Source: JAOUGY01 sp050329955
Lineage (GTDB): Bacteria; Actinomycetota; Acidimicrobiia; Spongiisociales; ZC4RG35
Length of the DNA stretch: 8,860 nucleotides
Assembly (NCBI GenBank): GCA_050329955.1
Contig: JBHJOH010000039.1
Coordinates: 1 to 8,860, forward strand
Reading direction: 5' to 3'
This document shows, one piece after another, positions 1 through 6,201 of the stretch. The notes beneath the pieces are model-generated. The model searched no databases. It saw nothing but the letters and a program-made list of their open reading frames with translations, and had not been told where the DNA came from. Made by a program: the position numbers and the translations under genes. The stretch's first letter is position 1, and the number at the start of each line of letters is the position of its first letter.

Positions 1-568
1 CCAGACCTTTGCGGGGTTCATCCCGGCCGAGGAAGACGACCCGCTTGGGTCTTCTCGTCGTCTCCAGTCGATAGGCGGAGACGTCGATGGCGTTGGGGAT
101 GATATCCACCTCACCCCACCCAGTGGGCAGAGCCTGACGGGCCACGGCGCTGACCGCGGTCTTCGTCCTCGATCGTATCGACGTCGCCACCGGGCCGGGT
201 GCATGCCGGTACAACCGGCGGGCCCACGCCGGAGGGTCGGCGTGGAAGGTGAGAACCATTGGACTGTCCAGCCGCAGGGTCGCCCAGCCCACCAGGGGGA
301 TGAGCGGCTCGTGCAGGTGGACCACATCCACCTCGGCCATGGCCTCTCGCACCGCGGCGCCGGCGGATCGGGCGAGGGTGATGGGCACTCGTGAACCGTT
401 GGCGGTGACCGGGACCACCGTTCCCAGGGAGATCCAGTCCCCGCGGCCGGGGCCGGCCAGCACCACCTCGTCGCCGGCCCGCTCGAGGTGATCCTTCAGC
501 TCGATCGTGAGCTGTTGGACACCACCGGGAGCCGACAGGTCGTACGGGCACACGATCCCGACCTTCAC
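1..568 (-). CDS. pimA: Phosphatidylinositol alpha-mannosyltransferase PimA, N-terminal part (runs off left edge)
   Basis: This is a GT4-family (GT-B fold) glycosyltransferase that should transfer mannose from GDP-mannose to the inositol of phosphatidylinositol, the first PIM step, at the cytosolic membrane face. The 189 visible residues start MKVGIVCPYDLSAPGGVQ, matching the PimA N-terminus with its glycine loop (G15-G16). HLHEP at 84-88, FHAD at 108-111, a PNAID segment near 158-162 and FLGRDEPRKG at 179-188 follow. The last motif carries the Arg and Lys (R182, K187) that in PimA contact the GDP phosphates; it is one residue shorter than the mycobacterial form, which has a Tyr after the Arg. 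The GTG start at 568 overlaps the TGA of the upstream acyltransferase (GTGA), which suggests translational coupling. The C-terminal nucleotide-binding domain lies mostly outside the window. Another PI-linked GT4 mannosyltransferase is possible, but the operon supports PimA. Confidence 0.88.
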   Translation of the reverse strand, partial: MKVGIVCPYDLSAPGGVQQLTIELKDHLERAGDEVVLAGPGRGDWISLGTVVPVTANGSRVPITLARSAGAAVREAMAEVDVVHLHEPLIPLVGWATLRLDSPMVLTFHADPPAWARRLYRHAPGPVATSIRSRTKTAVSAVARQALPTGWGEVDIIPNAIDVSAYRLETTRRPKRVVFLGRDEPRKGL

Positions 569-1476
569 CGGGCGGCCCCCGGAGCGGCGCCGGTGGCCCT
601 GTCCGACGGCCAGTTGGGCTGGAGCAGATGCCATTGCTCGGGTGCCTGTCGGATGAGTGCTTCGAGCTCTCGGGCCAACCGCTGGGTTCCCTCGGCGAGC
701 GCCTCGCTTCGCGAACCCTCGGCGAGGGCGATCGCAGGCCGTATGACCACCCGATGGGTACCAACGGGACCGAAGTAGGCAGCGGCGGGCAGCAGCGGTG
801 CTCCCGTCCTCAAGGCCAGCGAGACCGGACCGGCCGGAAGCGTGGTCGTCTCACCGAAGAACTCGACGGCCACGCCACGCCCCTTCAGGTCTCGATCGCA
901 CAGGAGTGCCACTGCCCCGTTGCGGGCCAGTACCGCCTCGAGACTACGCATGACGGAGGCGCCACCGGTGGCGAGCACGATGCCGATCCCCATCTGTCGA
1001 CGCATCTCGACGAACCAGTCACGCACCCGATGGTTCGCGAGATTCTCGGCGACCGCCACCAGCTCGAAGCCGACCCGATCACCGATCGGCCCGGCGAACT
1101 CCCAGTTCCCCAGGTGGGGCAAGGCCAGCACCATACCCCTGCCCCCGGCGATGGCGGCTTCGAGGTATTCGCCCCCTTCCAGTGAGATGAACGCTTCGAT
1201 CTCGCCCCTCCGTCTGGGTCGGACCCACAGGGTCTCGGCCCAGTACCGACCGTAGGCGGCGAAGACCCGGCGCACATGGGTGTCGGGGTCGGCCACTCCC
1301 AGTCTGCGGGCGTGCCGCAACGCCATACGCCGACGAGAGCCGAAGAACCGCGCCGATGATGACGCCAGCCACTCCCCGATTGCCACCGCGGTCCGGCGCG
1401 GGAGCGCCCCGACGATCCCCATTCCCAGCCGGAATCCGGCGTAGACGAGCACAGGCCTCACATCGGCAGGTGTCAC
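565..1476 (-). CDS. patA: PatA-like phosphatidylinositol mannoside acyltransferase (LpxL/HtrB superfamily)
   Basis: A 303-residue membrane-associated acyltransferase of the lysophospholipid/lauroyl acyltransferase superfamily. In mycobacteria PatA moves an acyl group from acyl-CoA to the 6-position of the PIM mannose. The HX4(D/E) signature is seen as HLGNWE, with H121 and E126. Further family-like blocks are DRDLKGRGV at 194-202, followed by VEFFGE, where E205 is a candidate partner of the catalytic His by analogy with PatA, then LPAGP at 213-217 and WHLLQPNW near the C-terminus (282-289). The length is close to mycobacterial PatA. The GTG start at 1476 was chosen because the frame upstream is only a shadow of pgsA and because GTGA overlaps the pgsA stop. 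The gene sits between pgsA and pimA, as in mycobacteria. The fold is clear; the exact PIM substrate is inferred from context. Confidence 0.87.
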   Translation of the reverse strand: MTPADVRPVLVYAGFRLGMGIVGALPRRTAVAIGEWLASSSARFFGSRRRMALRHARRLGVADPDTHVRRVFAAYGRYWAETLWVRPRRRGEIEAFISLEGGEYLEAAIAGGRGMVLALPHLGNWEFAGPIGDRVGFELVAVAENLANHRVRDWFVEMRRQMGIGIVLATGGASVMRSLEAVLARNGAVALLCDRDLKGRGVAVEFFGETTTLPAGPVSLALRTGAPLLPAAAYFGPVGTHRVVIRPAIALAEGSRSEALAEGTQRLARELEALIRQAPEQWHLLQPNWPSDRATGAAPGAAR

Positions 1477-2045
1477 GCGTCGATACGACGGAAGGTCGAC
1501 CAAAACCGTTGACCGACCGTGTACCAGTTTCCAGCGAGCATGATCCACAGCATCGGCTCGATGTACCCGGTCAGGAGACCGAGTGAGAACACCAGTACCC
1601 GTTCGGCCCGACCCATCAGACCACCCTTGCCGTCGAGGCCTTCGGCCTCGGCCTTGGCACGCATGTAGGGGACCATGAGGGCCCCACCCATCGACAGGAG
1701 AGCCAGCAGCAGGATGCGACCCTCGCCGCGTTGGGCGACCGCCAACCCGGTGAGCATCGCAATCTCGCCGAGCCGGTCGACGGTGGCATCGAGGAACGCT
1801 CCGCGAGCCGTCACCCGGTTCGAGGCCCGGGCCACGGCCCCATCGAGGCCGTCGAGGGCGGAGCCCACCAGGAACACCGAGGCGCCGAGCACGGGATGCC
1901 CGAGGCCGATCAGGATTGAACCCGCCACTGCTATCACGAAGCCGAACAGCGTCATGAAAGTGGGAGAGACCCCGATGCGGGCAAGGAACCGGCCAATGGG
2001 TTGCAGTATCCCCTGAACGCGAGGACGGACCCGCAGATCGATCAC
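1473..2045 (-). CDS. pgsA: Phosphatidylinositol phosphate synthase (CDP-alcohol phosphatidyltransferase)
   Basis: An integral membrane enzyme expected to join CDP-diacylglycerol and inositol 3-phosphate into phosphatidylinositol phosphate, the precursor of PI and PIMs. The full CDP-alcohol phosphotransferase signature is present without a change: D65-x2-D68-G69-x2-A72-R73-x8-G82-x3-D86-x3-D90, whose Asp residues bind the metals. Several hydrophobic helices are visible (about 31-48, 51-64, 93-104, 110-126, 150-170). A block at 129-150 (RAKAEAEGL...GRAERV) closely resembles the mycobacterial PgsA1 block that follows the active site, which favours the actinobacterial PIP synthase over the PG-phosphate synthase branch. 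It has 190 residues, slightly shorter than PgsA1. It starts with GTG at 2045 with no evident ribosome-binding site, so the message may be nearly leaderless. It is the first gene of the pgsA-patA-pimA operon. Confidence 0.92.
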   Translation of the reverse strand: MIDLRVRPRVQGILQPIGRFLARIGVSPTFMTLFGFVIAVAGSILIGLGHPVLGASVFLVGSALDGLDGAVARASNRVTARGAFLDATVDRLGEIAMLTGLAVAQRGEGRILLLALLSMGGALMVPYMRAKAEAEGLDGKGGLMGRAERVLVFSLGLLTGYIEPMLWIMLAGNWYTVGQRFWSTFRRIDA

Positions 2046-2054
2046 GATTGGGCA

Positions 2055-2082
2055 AACGTAGCATGATCACGAGGGGACCGAA
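2055..2082 (-). promoter_or_regulatory. Possible promoter of the pgsA operon, near-leaderless
   Basis: Read on the minus strand, ATGCTACGTT contains an extended -10 (TGC followed by TACGTT, fitting the actinobacterial TANNNT pattern) at 2060-2055. A weak -35-like TTCGGT lies 16 bases further upstream (2082-2077). The expected transcription start is near 2048, about 3 bases before the pgsA GTG, which fits the lack of a Shine-Dalgarno sequence. The -35 match is poor, so this is a suggestion only. Confidence 0.3.
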
Positions 2083-2109
2083 TGTCCCTCATATACGGTC
2101 CACGGTCCC
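2074..2109. repeat. Inverted repeats in the pgsA / EF-G2 divergent region
   Basis: GGGAC (2074-2078) and GTCCC (2084-2088) form a 5-base inverted repeat around CGAAT. GGACCG (2075-2080) is also the exact reverse complement of CGGTCC at 2096-2101, so the two sites have centres 21 bases apart, about two helical turns. CGGTCC is repeated at 2103-2108. These sites overlap the possible pgsA -35 and could be an operator. In GC-rich DNA such short repeats can also arise by chance. Confidence 0.3.
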
Positions 2110-2120
2110 GGGCCCCGGCG

Positions 2121-2170
2121 GGGAGGCCGTGCCTATGCTCGAACTCCCGGTCCATGAGGAGGTCGAAGTG
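2121..2170 (+). promoter_or_regulatory. Two alternative ribosome-binding sites and starts for the EF-G2 gene
   Basis: GGGAGG at 2121-2126 lies 8 bases before ATG at 2135. A second, better match AGGAGG at 2157-2162 lies 5 bases before an in-frame GTG at 2168. The first gives a 694-residue protein, the second 683 residues, starting only a few residues before the conserved IRNVAFVGHGG block. The ATG is chosen here because its spacing is normal and ATG is the stronger start codon, but the GTG is a serious alternative. An earlier in-frame TTG at 2048 is unlikely because it almost abuts the divergent pgsA start. Confidence 0.5.
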
Positions 2171-4219
2171 GTACCTGAGAAGATCCGAAACGTGGCGTTT
2201 GTCGGCCACGGCGGGAGCGGAAAGACCTCACTCGCAGAGGCATTGCTCTACGTGTCGGGAGCCACCACCCGGCTGGGCGCGGTGGACGCCGGTACCAGTG
2301 TTCTCGACCATGACCCCGAGGAGCAGGAGCGGAAGATCTCGCTCGGCCTGGCGGTGGCGAGTGTCCAGTGGGGCGATCATCGGATCAACATCATCGACGC
2401 ACCCGGATACGCCGATTTCGCCGGCGACGCCCGGGCCGCCATCCGCGCCGCCGATCTGGCGTTGTTCGTGGTGTCGGCCGTCGACGGCGTGGAGGTCGGC
2501 CACGAGCTGATGTGGAAGGTGGCTGCCGAGGAGCGCATCCCCCGGGCCGTGTTCATCACCAAACTCGACCGCGAACGTGCCTCGTTTCAACGCACCCTCG
2601 ACCAACTGCACGAGGCCTTCGGCAAGCGAATAGCGCCGGTGCAGGTCCCGGTCGGCGAAGAAGCCGGTCTGACCGGCATTGCCCGGGTCGTCTCGGAACG
2701 GGTCTATCTGTACGGCCCGGGAGATACCCGCGGAACGCTGGCCGAGGATCCGCCGGAAGGTTCCCGAGACCTCATCCACGGTGCCCACCTCTCGCTCATC
2801 GAGTCGGTGGTGGAGACCGACGAGGCGATGTTGGAGGCCTATTTCGAGGGGATCGAACCCGATCGCGAGGTGATCATCAGGTCCGTCCACCAGGGGATGC
2901 TCTCCGCCGACATCTTCCCGGTGCTGGTCGGTTCCGCCACCAAGCTGGTGGGGGTCGACAGGCTGGCCGAGTTCCTAGTCGACTTCGGCCCCAACCCCAC
3001 CGAGCGCAGACCGGTCACCGTCACCGGCGATCGCCTCGTGCCCACTGCCGAGGGACCGGTGGTGGCTTCCGTCTTCAAGACGATTTCGGACCCGTTCGTC
3101 GGCCGGATCTCGTTGTTCCGGGTGTTGAGCGGGACCGTGAAACACGACGACGTGTTGGAGATCGTCGGCGGCGGCCAGGCCCGCATGCACAACCTGTTCT
3201 ATCTCCAGGGCAAGGACCACAGCGACGCCGCCGAGGTTCCCTGCGGGGGGATAGCGGCGGTGGCCAAGATCGATGGCCTTCACACGGGTTCGACACTTCG
3301 CTCCCCCGGTTCGACCATCGTGCTCCCTCCGGCCAGCTATCCGCATCCGGTGATGGAGGTGGCGATCACTCCCAAGTCGAACCAGGACGAGGACAAGCTC
3401 TCCGTGGCTCTGCATCGGATCCTCGAGGAGGATCCGACCCTGGCCGTGGAGCAGCGTGCCGAGACCCACGAGACGATCGTGGCGGGTTTGGGCGACATGC
3501 ATCTGGATGTGACGCTGCAACGGGTTGCAAGGAAGTTCGGGGTTGAAGTGACCACCTCCACCCCGAAGATCGCATACCGAGAGACCATCACGGCGAGCGC
3601 CGAGGTGGAGGGCAAACACAAGAAGCAGTCCGGCGGCAGGGGCCAGTACGGCGTGTGCACGGTCCGGTTCTCGCCTCGTCCCCGGGGATCGGGCTACGAG
3701 TACGTCGATTCGATCAAGGGTGGAACGATCCCCCGCCAGTTCATACCGGCGGTCGATCGGGGCATCCACGAGGCACTCGAACGCGGCATGTTGGCCGGAT
3801 ACCCCGTGGTCGACATCGCGGCCGAGGTCCTGGACGGGAAGTACCACGCGGTCGACTCCGATGAGATGTCGTTCCGTATGGCGGGAATCCATGCGGTGAA
3901 GGCTGCCGCCGAGGGCACCCGGCCCGTTCTGCTGGAGCCGATCATGCGGATGGTGGTGCGGGTTCCCGAGGACCACACGGGGGATATCATGGGCGACATC
4001 AACGCCAAGCGCGGCAAGGTCCTCGGGATGGATACCGATGGGTCGCTCCGGGTGATCACAGCCGAAGCTCCCATGGCAGAGGTGCAACGTTATGCAATCG
4101 ATCTCAGGTCGATGACAAGTGGACGCGGAACCTTCGAGATGGTCTTCGACCATTACCAGGAGATGCCCCATCAGGAGGCTCAGAAGGTCGTTGCCGCCGC
4201 TTCGCATGAAACGAGCTGA
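2135..4219 (+). CDS. Elongation factor G-like GTPase, EF-G2 (FusA2) type
   Basis: A five-domain translational GTPase of 694 residues, related to EF-G but of the second actinobacterial paralogue type (mycobacterial FusA2). P-loop GHGGSGKT is at 24-31. Switch I has ERKIS at 65-69 where EF-G has ERGIT. Switch II is DAPGY at 88-92, with Tyr at the place of the catalytic His of canonical DTPGH. The guanine motif is TKLD (142-145) rather than NKMD, and G5 is GSATK (266-270). A domain II beta barrel follows from about residue 309, domain III near 410-475, then domain IV with its KQSGGRGQYG segment (497-506), a conserved tip His (H571), and domain V to the end. Role: a paralogue rather than the main translocase is inferred from the motif changes; the cellular job of EF-G2 is poorly known. 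No rpsL, rpsG or tuf genes are adjacent, unlike the main fusA. The citrate synthase gene follows after 11 bases. Confidence 0.9.
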   Translation: MLELPVHEEVEVVPEKIRNVAFVGHGGSGKTSLAEALLYVSGATTRLGAVDAGTSVLDHDPEEQERKISLGLAVASVQWGDHRINIIDAPGYADFAGDARAAIRAADLALFVVSAVDGVEVGHELMWKVAAEERIPRAVFITKLDRERASFQRTLDQLHEAFGKRIAPVQVPVGEEAGLTGIARVVSERVYLYGPGDTRGTLAEDPPEGSRDLIHGAHLSLIESVVETDEAMLEAYFEGIEPDREVIIRSVHQGMLSADIFPVLVGSATKLVGVDRLAEFLVDFGPNPTERRPVTVTGDRLVPTAEGPVVASVFKTISDPFVGRISLFRVLSGTVKHDDVLEIVGGGQARMHNLFYLQGKDHSDAAEVPCGGIAAVAKIDGLHTGSTLRSPGSTIVLPPASYPHPVMEVAITPKSNQDEDKLSVALHRILEEDPTLAVEQRAETHETIVAGLGDMHLDVTLQRVARKFGVEVTTSTPKIAYRETITASAEVEGKHKKQSGGRGQYGVCTVRFSPRPRGSGYEYVDSIKGGTIPRQFIPAVDRGIHEALERGMLAGYPVVDIAAEVLDGKYHAVDSDEMSFRMAGIHAVKAAAEGTRPVLLEPIMRMVVRVPEDHTGDIMGDINAKRGKVLGMDTDGSLRVITAEAPMAEVQRYAIDLRSMTSGRGTFEMVFDHYQEMPHQEAQKVVAAASHETS

Positions 4220-4230
4220 AAGAGGTAGGC

Positions 4231-5514
4231 ATGGCTGAGGTCATCGTCCGGTACGGCGACAAGGAAGTGGTACTCCCCGTCGTGGATGCGGTTGAGGGAG
4301 CGCCTGGGATCGACATCTCGACGTTGCGATCGTCGCTGGGGCTGATCACCCTGGACAAAGGCTTCGGCAACACCGCCGAAGGCAAGAGCTCTGTCAGCTA
4401 CATCGACGGAGATGATGGCATTCTCCGCTATCGGGGCTATCCCATCGAGCAGCTCGCCGAGCAGTCCAGCTTCCTCGAAGTTGCCTACCTCCTCAACTAC
4501 GGGGAACTCCCCACCAAGTCCGAACTCGACGACTACTCCGAGTCGATCACCCGTCACACGTTGCTGCGGGAGGACACCAAGCACCTGTTCGAGGCGTTCC
4601 CCCACAGCGCCCACCCGATGCAGATCCTCGCCTCCGCCACCTCGGCATTGGCGACCTACTACCCCGACGCCCTCGACCCGAATGATCCCGACGCGGTCGA
4701 CATCAGCTCGCGGCGACTGATCGCCAAGATGCCGACGATGGTCGCCTGGTCGTACAAGTACGCAGTGCACCAGCCCTACGTGTACCCGCGCAACGACCTG
4801 GACTACGAGGCGAACTTCCTCAACATGATGTTCTCGGTCCCGGCCGAGCCCTACGACATCGACCCGGCCGTGGCGGAGGCGCTGCGGGTGCTGCTCATCC
4901 TGCATGCCGATCACGGACAGAACTGCTCGGCGTCCGCCGTTCGGCTGGTTGGTAGCGGCGAGGCCAACATCTTCTCGTCGGTGGCGGCAGGCATCCACGC
5001 ACTGTCGGGCCCGCTGCATGGTGGCGCCAACCAGGCGGTGCTGGAGATGCTGCAGGGGATCGTCGACGACGGCGGGGACGCCGATCGCTACATCGCCAAG
5101 GCCAAGGACAAGGAAGACCCGTTCCGTCTGATGGGTTTCGGGCACCGGGTGTACAAGAACTTCGACCCACGGGCCAAGATCATCAAGAAGATGGCCGACG
5201 AGATCCTCGCCAAGCTCGGTGTCGATGACCCGTTGCTCGACGTGGCGATGCAGCTGGAAGACGTGGCGCTGAGGGACCACTACTTCATCGAGCGGAAGTT
5301 GTACCCCAACGTCGACTTCTACTCCGGCATCCTGTACCGGGCGATGGGATTCCCCACCGACATGTTCACCGTGCTGTTCGCACTCGGTCGACTCCCCGGC
5401 TGGATCGCCCAGTGGCGCGAGATGTCGCTCAACCCGAGCACCCGCATCTTCCGCCCGCTCCAGGTGTACACCGGCGTCAAGATCCGCGACTACACGCCCA
5501 TCGGCGAGCGGTGA
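4231..5514 (+). CDS. gltA: Citrate synthase (GltA type)
   Basis: Condenses acetyl-CoA with oxaloacetate to citrate, the entry step of the TCA cycle, in the cytosol. The 427-residue length and the N-terminal beta domain fit the long GltA form of proteobacteria and actinobacteria. Catalytic residues are all present: H263 in GPLHGGANQA, H305 in GFGHRVYKN and D362 in NVDFYSG, plus the oxaloacetate-contacting H228 in HADH and the substrate-binding Arg region at 313. One oddity: the usual HADHEQN(A/C)STSTVR segment reads HADHGQNCSASAVR (225-238), with Glu to Gly at 229 and two Thr to Ala changes. The ATG at 4231 has a good ribosome-binding site (AGAGGT at 4221-4226). It lies 11 bases after the EF-G2 stop, so the two are probably cotranscribed. 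A methylcitrate synthase role is less likely from length and overall similarity but cannot be excluded. Confidence 0.93.
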   Translation: MAEVIVRYGDKEVVLPVVDAVEGAPGIDISTLRSSLGLITLDKGFGNTAEGKSSVSYIDGDDGILRYRGYPIEQLAEQSSFLEVAYLLNYGELPTKSELDDYSESITRHTLLREDTKHLFEAFPHSAHPMQILASATSALATYYPDALDPNDPDAVDISSRRLIAKMPTMVAWSYKYAVHQPYVYPRNDLDYEANFLNMMFSVPAEPYDIDPAVAEALRVLLILHADHGQNCSASAVRLVGSGEANIFSSVAAGIHALSGPLHGGANQAVLEMLQGIVDDGGDADRYIAKAKDKEDPFRLMGFGHRVYKNFDPRAKIIKKMADEILAKLGVDDPLLDVAMQLEDVALRDHYFIERKLYPNVDFYSGILYRAMGFPTDMFTVLFALGRLPGWIAQWREMSLNPSTRIFRPLQVYTGVKIRDYTPIGER

Positions 5515-5517
5515 GAG

Positions 5518-5538
5518 AACGTACAACGTACAACGTAC
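5518..5538 (+). repeat. Three perfect tandem copies of AACGTAC just after gltA
   Basis: The heptamer AACGTAC occurs three times without a change at 5518-5524, 5525-5531 and 5532-5538, followed by GTACC. It begins 3 bases after the gltA stop codon and ends 15 bases before the terminator hairpin. Each unit holds the palindrome GTAC across its junction with the next. It is non-coding. Function unknown; it may be a small slippage-prone microrepeat. Confidence 0.85.
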
Positions 5539-5553
5539 GTACCGAAGAGAGGA

Positions 5554-5582
5554 AGAGACCCGGGGCGATGCCTCGGGTCTCT
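5554..5582. terminator. Hairpin terminator between convergent genes, probably bidirectional
   Basis: AGAGACCCGGGG (5554-5565) pairs with CCTCGGGTCTCT (5571-5582) over 12 positions with a single G-T wobble; C5566-G5570 can add a thirteenth pair around GAT. It lies 40 bases after the gltA stop. On the plus strand no T-run follows, as is common in high-GC actinobacteria. On the minus strand the hairpin is followed by the pyrimidine-rich TTCCTCTCTTC, so it may serve the opposing membrane-protein/thrS transcript even better. Confidence 0.75.
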
Positions 5583-5636
5583 CCACGTCTGGGGGTTGCG
5601 GGGCCGGCTCCGACAACTCCTTGGAGACCGATGCCG

Positions 5637-5656
5637 AACGTTCAATACTGAGCGTT
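5637..5656 (+). other. Small second stem-loop in the convergent intergenic region
   Basis: AACGTTCA (5637-5644) and TGAGCGTT (5649-5656) form an 8-position stem with one U-G wobble and loop ATAC when read on the plus strand. No T-run follows. It may be a back-up terminator or RNA end structure. The rest of 5583-5709 shows no gene and no further structure that I can support. Confidence 0.35.
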
Positions 5657-5709
5657 GACGCCCTCGATGGCCTTTCTAGGTTCTACCTTCGGCTCCGGTC
5701 TTGCCGGTG

Positions 5710-6201
5710 TCACTCGGGAACGGTTTCGACGTACGGTTCGCCGAGCTGCTCGCCGGTGACGGCGTCGAACTCGACCAGGGCTCGCTGGGTGGGGGGATCA
5801 TCGGCGGAGTAGGCGATCACGTGCCAGCGGGGGCGGGATCGTGGGCCGTGGAAGGTGACGGCCGCCGAGGCGTGGCCCACCGCGAACGGCACGAGCTTCG
5901 CCGAGCGTTCGAGGGCCTCCTCCTGCTCGATGCCGAGCTTCCACCCAGCGGCGAAATGCCAGGCTGCCAGCACGGCGAGCAACCCGACCATCACCCAGTA
6001 TCCCGGTGTTTCCAGGGCCAGGATCGCGACCACTGCGGCGGTTCCGACATAGATCCATCCCGAGATGGAGCGGCGCCGTGGATCGGGGAACCGGTAGGGG
6101 CCGACAACGCCTGCATCGAGCTCCTCGGGGAGCCCTTCCTTCTCGGCCAGCTCGCGGTCGATCTCGATCCCGTCGGAGATCCGTCGGCGTTCGTCGGTCA
6201 T
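5710..6201 (-). CDS. Small membrane protein of unknown function, coupled to thrS
   Basis: I do not recognise this 163-residue protein. It has a charged cytosolic-looking N-terminus (about 1-46) ending in an Arg cluster (RRR at 42-44). Two hydrophobic segments follow, about 48-63 and 68-86, separated only by a short turn (LETPGY), which suggests a membrane hairpin with both ends inside the cell by the positive-inside rule. A soluble C-terminal part of about 75 residues follows, ending in a beta-like stretch with DAVTGEQLGEPYVE near 146-159. There is no signal peptide. The ATG at 6201 overlaps the thrS stop as ATGA, so translation is probably coupled to ThrRS. Coding is supported by this overlap, by a plausible protein composition and by the ordered end before the terminator. 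It sits where mycobacteria have the HIT-family gene after thrS, but shows no HIT motif (HxHxH). Confidence 0.78.
   Translation of the reverse strand: MTDERRRISDGIEIDRELAEKEGLPEELDAGVVGPYRFPDPRRRSISGWIYVGTAAVVAILALETPGYWVMVGLLAVLAAWHFAAGWKLGIEQEEALERSAKLVPFAVGHASAAVTFHGPRSRPRWHVIAYSADDPPTQRALVEFDAVTGEQLGEPYVETVPE

Noticed and set aside
1477..2070. N-terminal extension of the PatA-like frame to give a 501-residue protein
   Set aside because: The extra part overlaps all of pgsA in another frame and is Arg and Pro-rich without homology. The GTGA overlap gives a natural start at 1476.
2975..4207. A 410-codon open frame on the minus strand, antisense to EF-G2
   Set aside because: It is the complementary frame of a well-supported GTPase gene and shows no domain of its own.
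4180..5616. A 478-codon open frame on the minus strand, antisense to citrate synthase
   Set aside because: It covers gltA exactly opposite, runs into the terminator region, and its His, Val and Arg-rich composition reflects the codon pattern of gltA.
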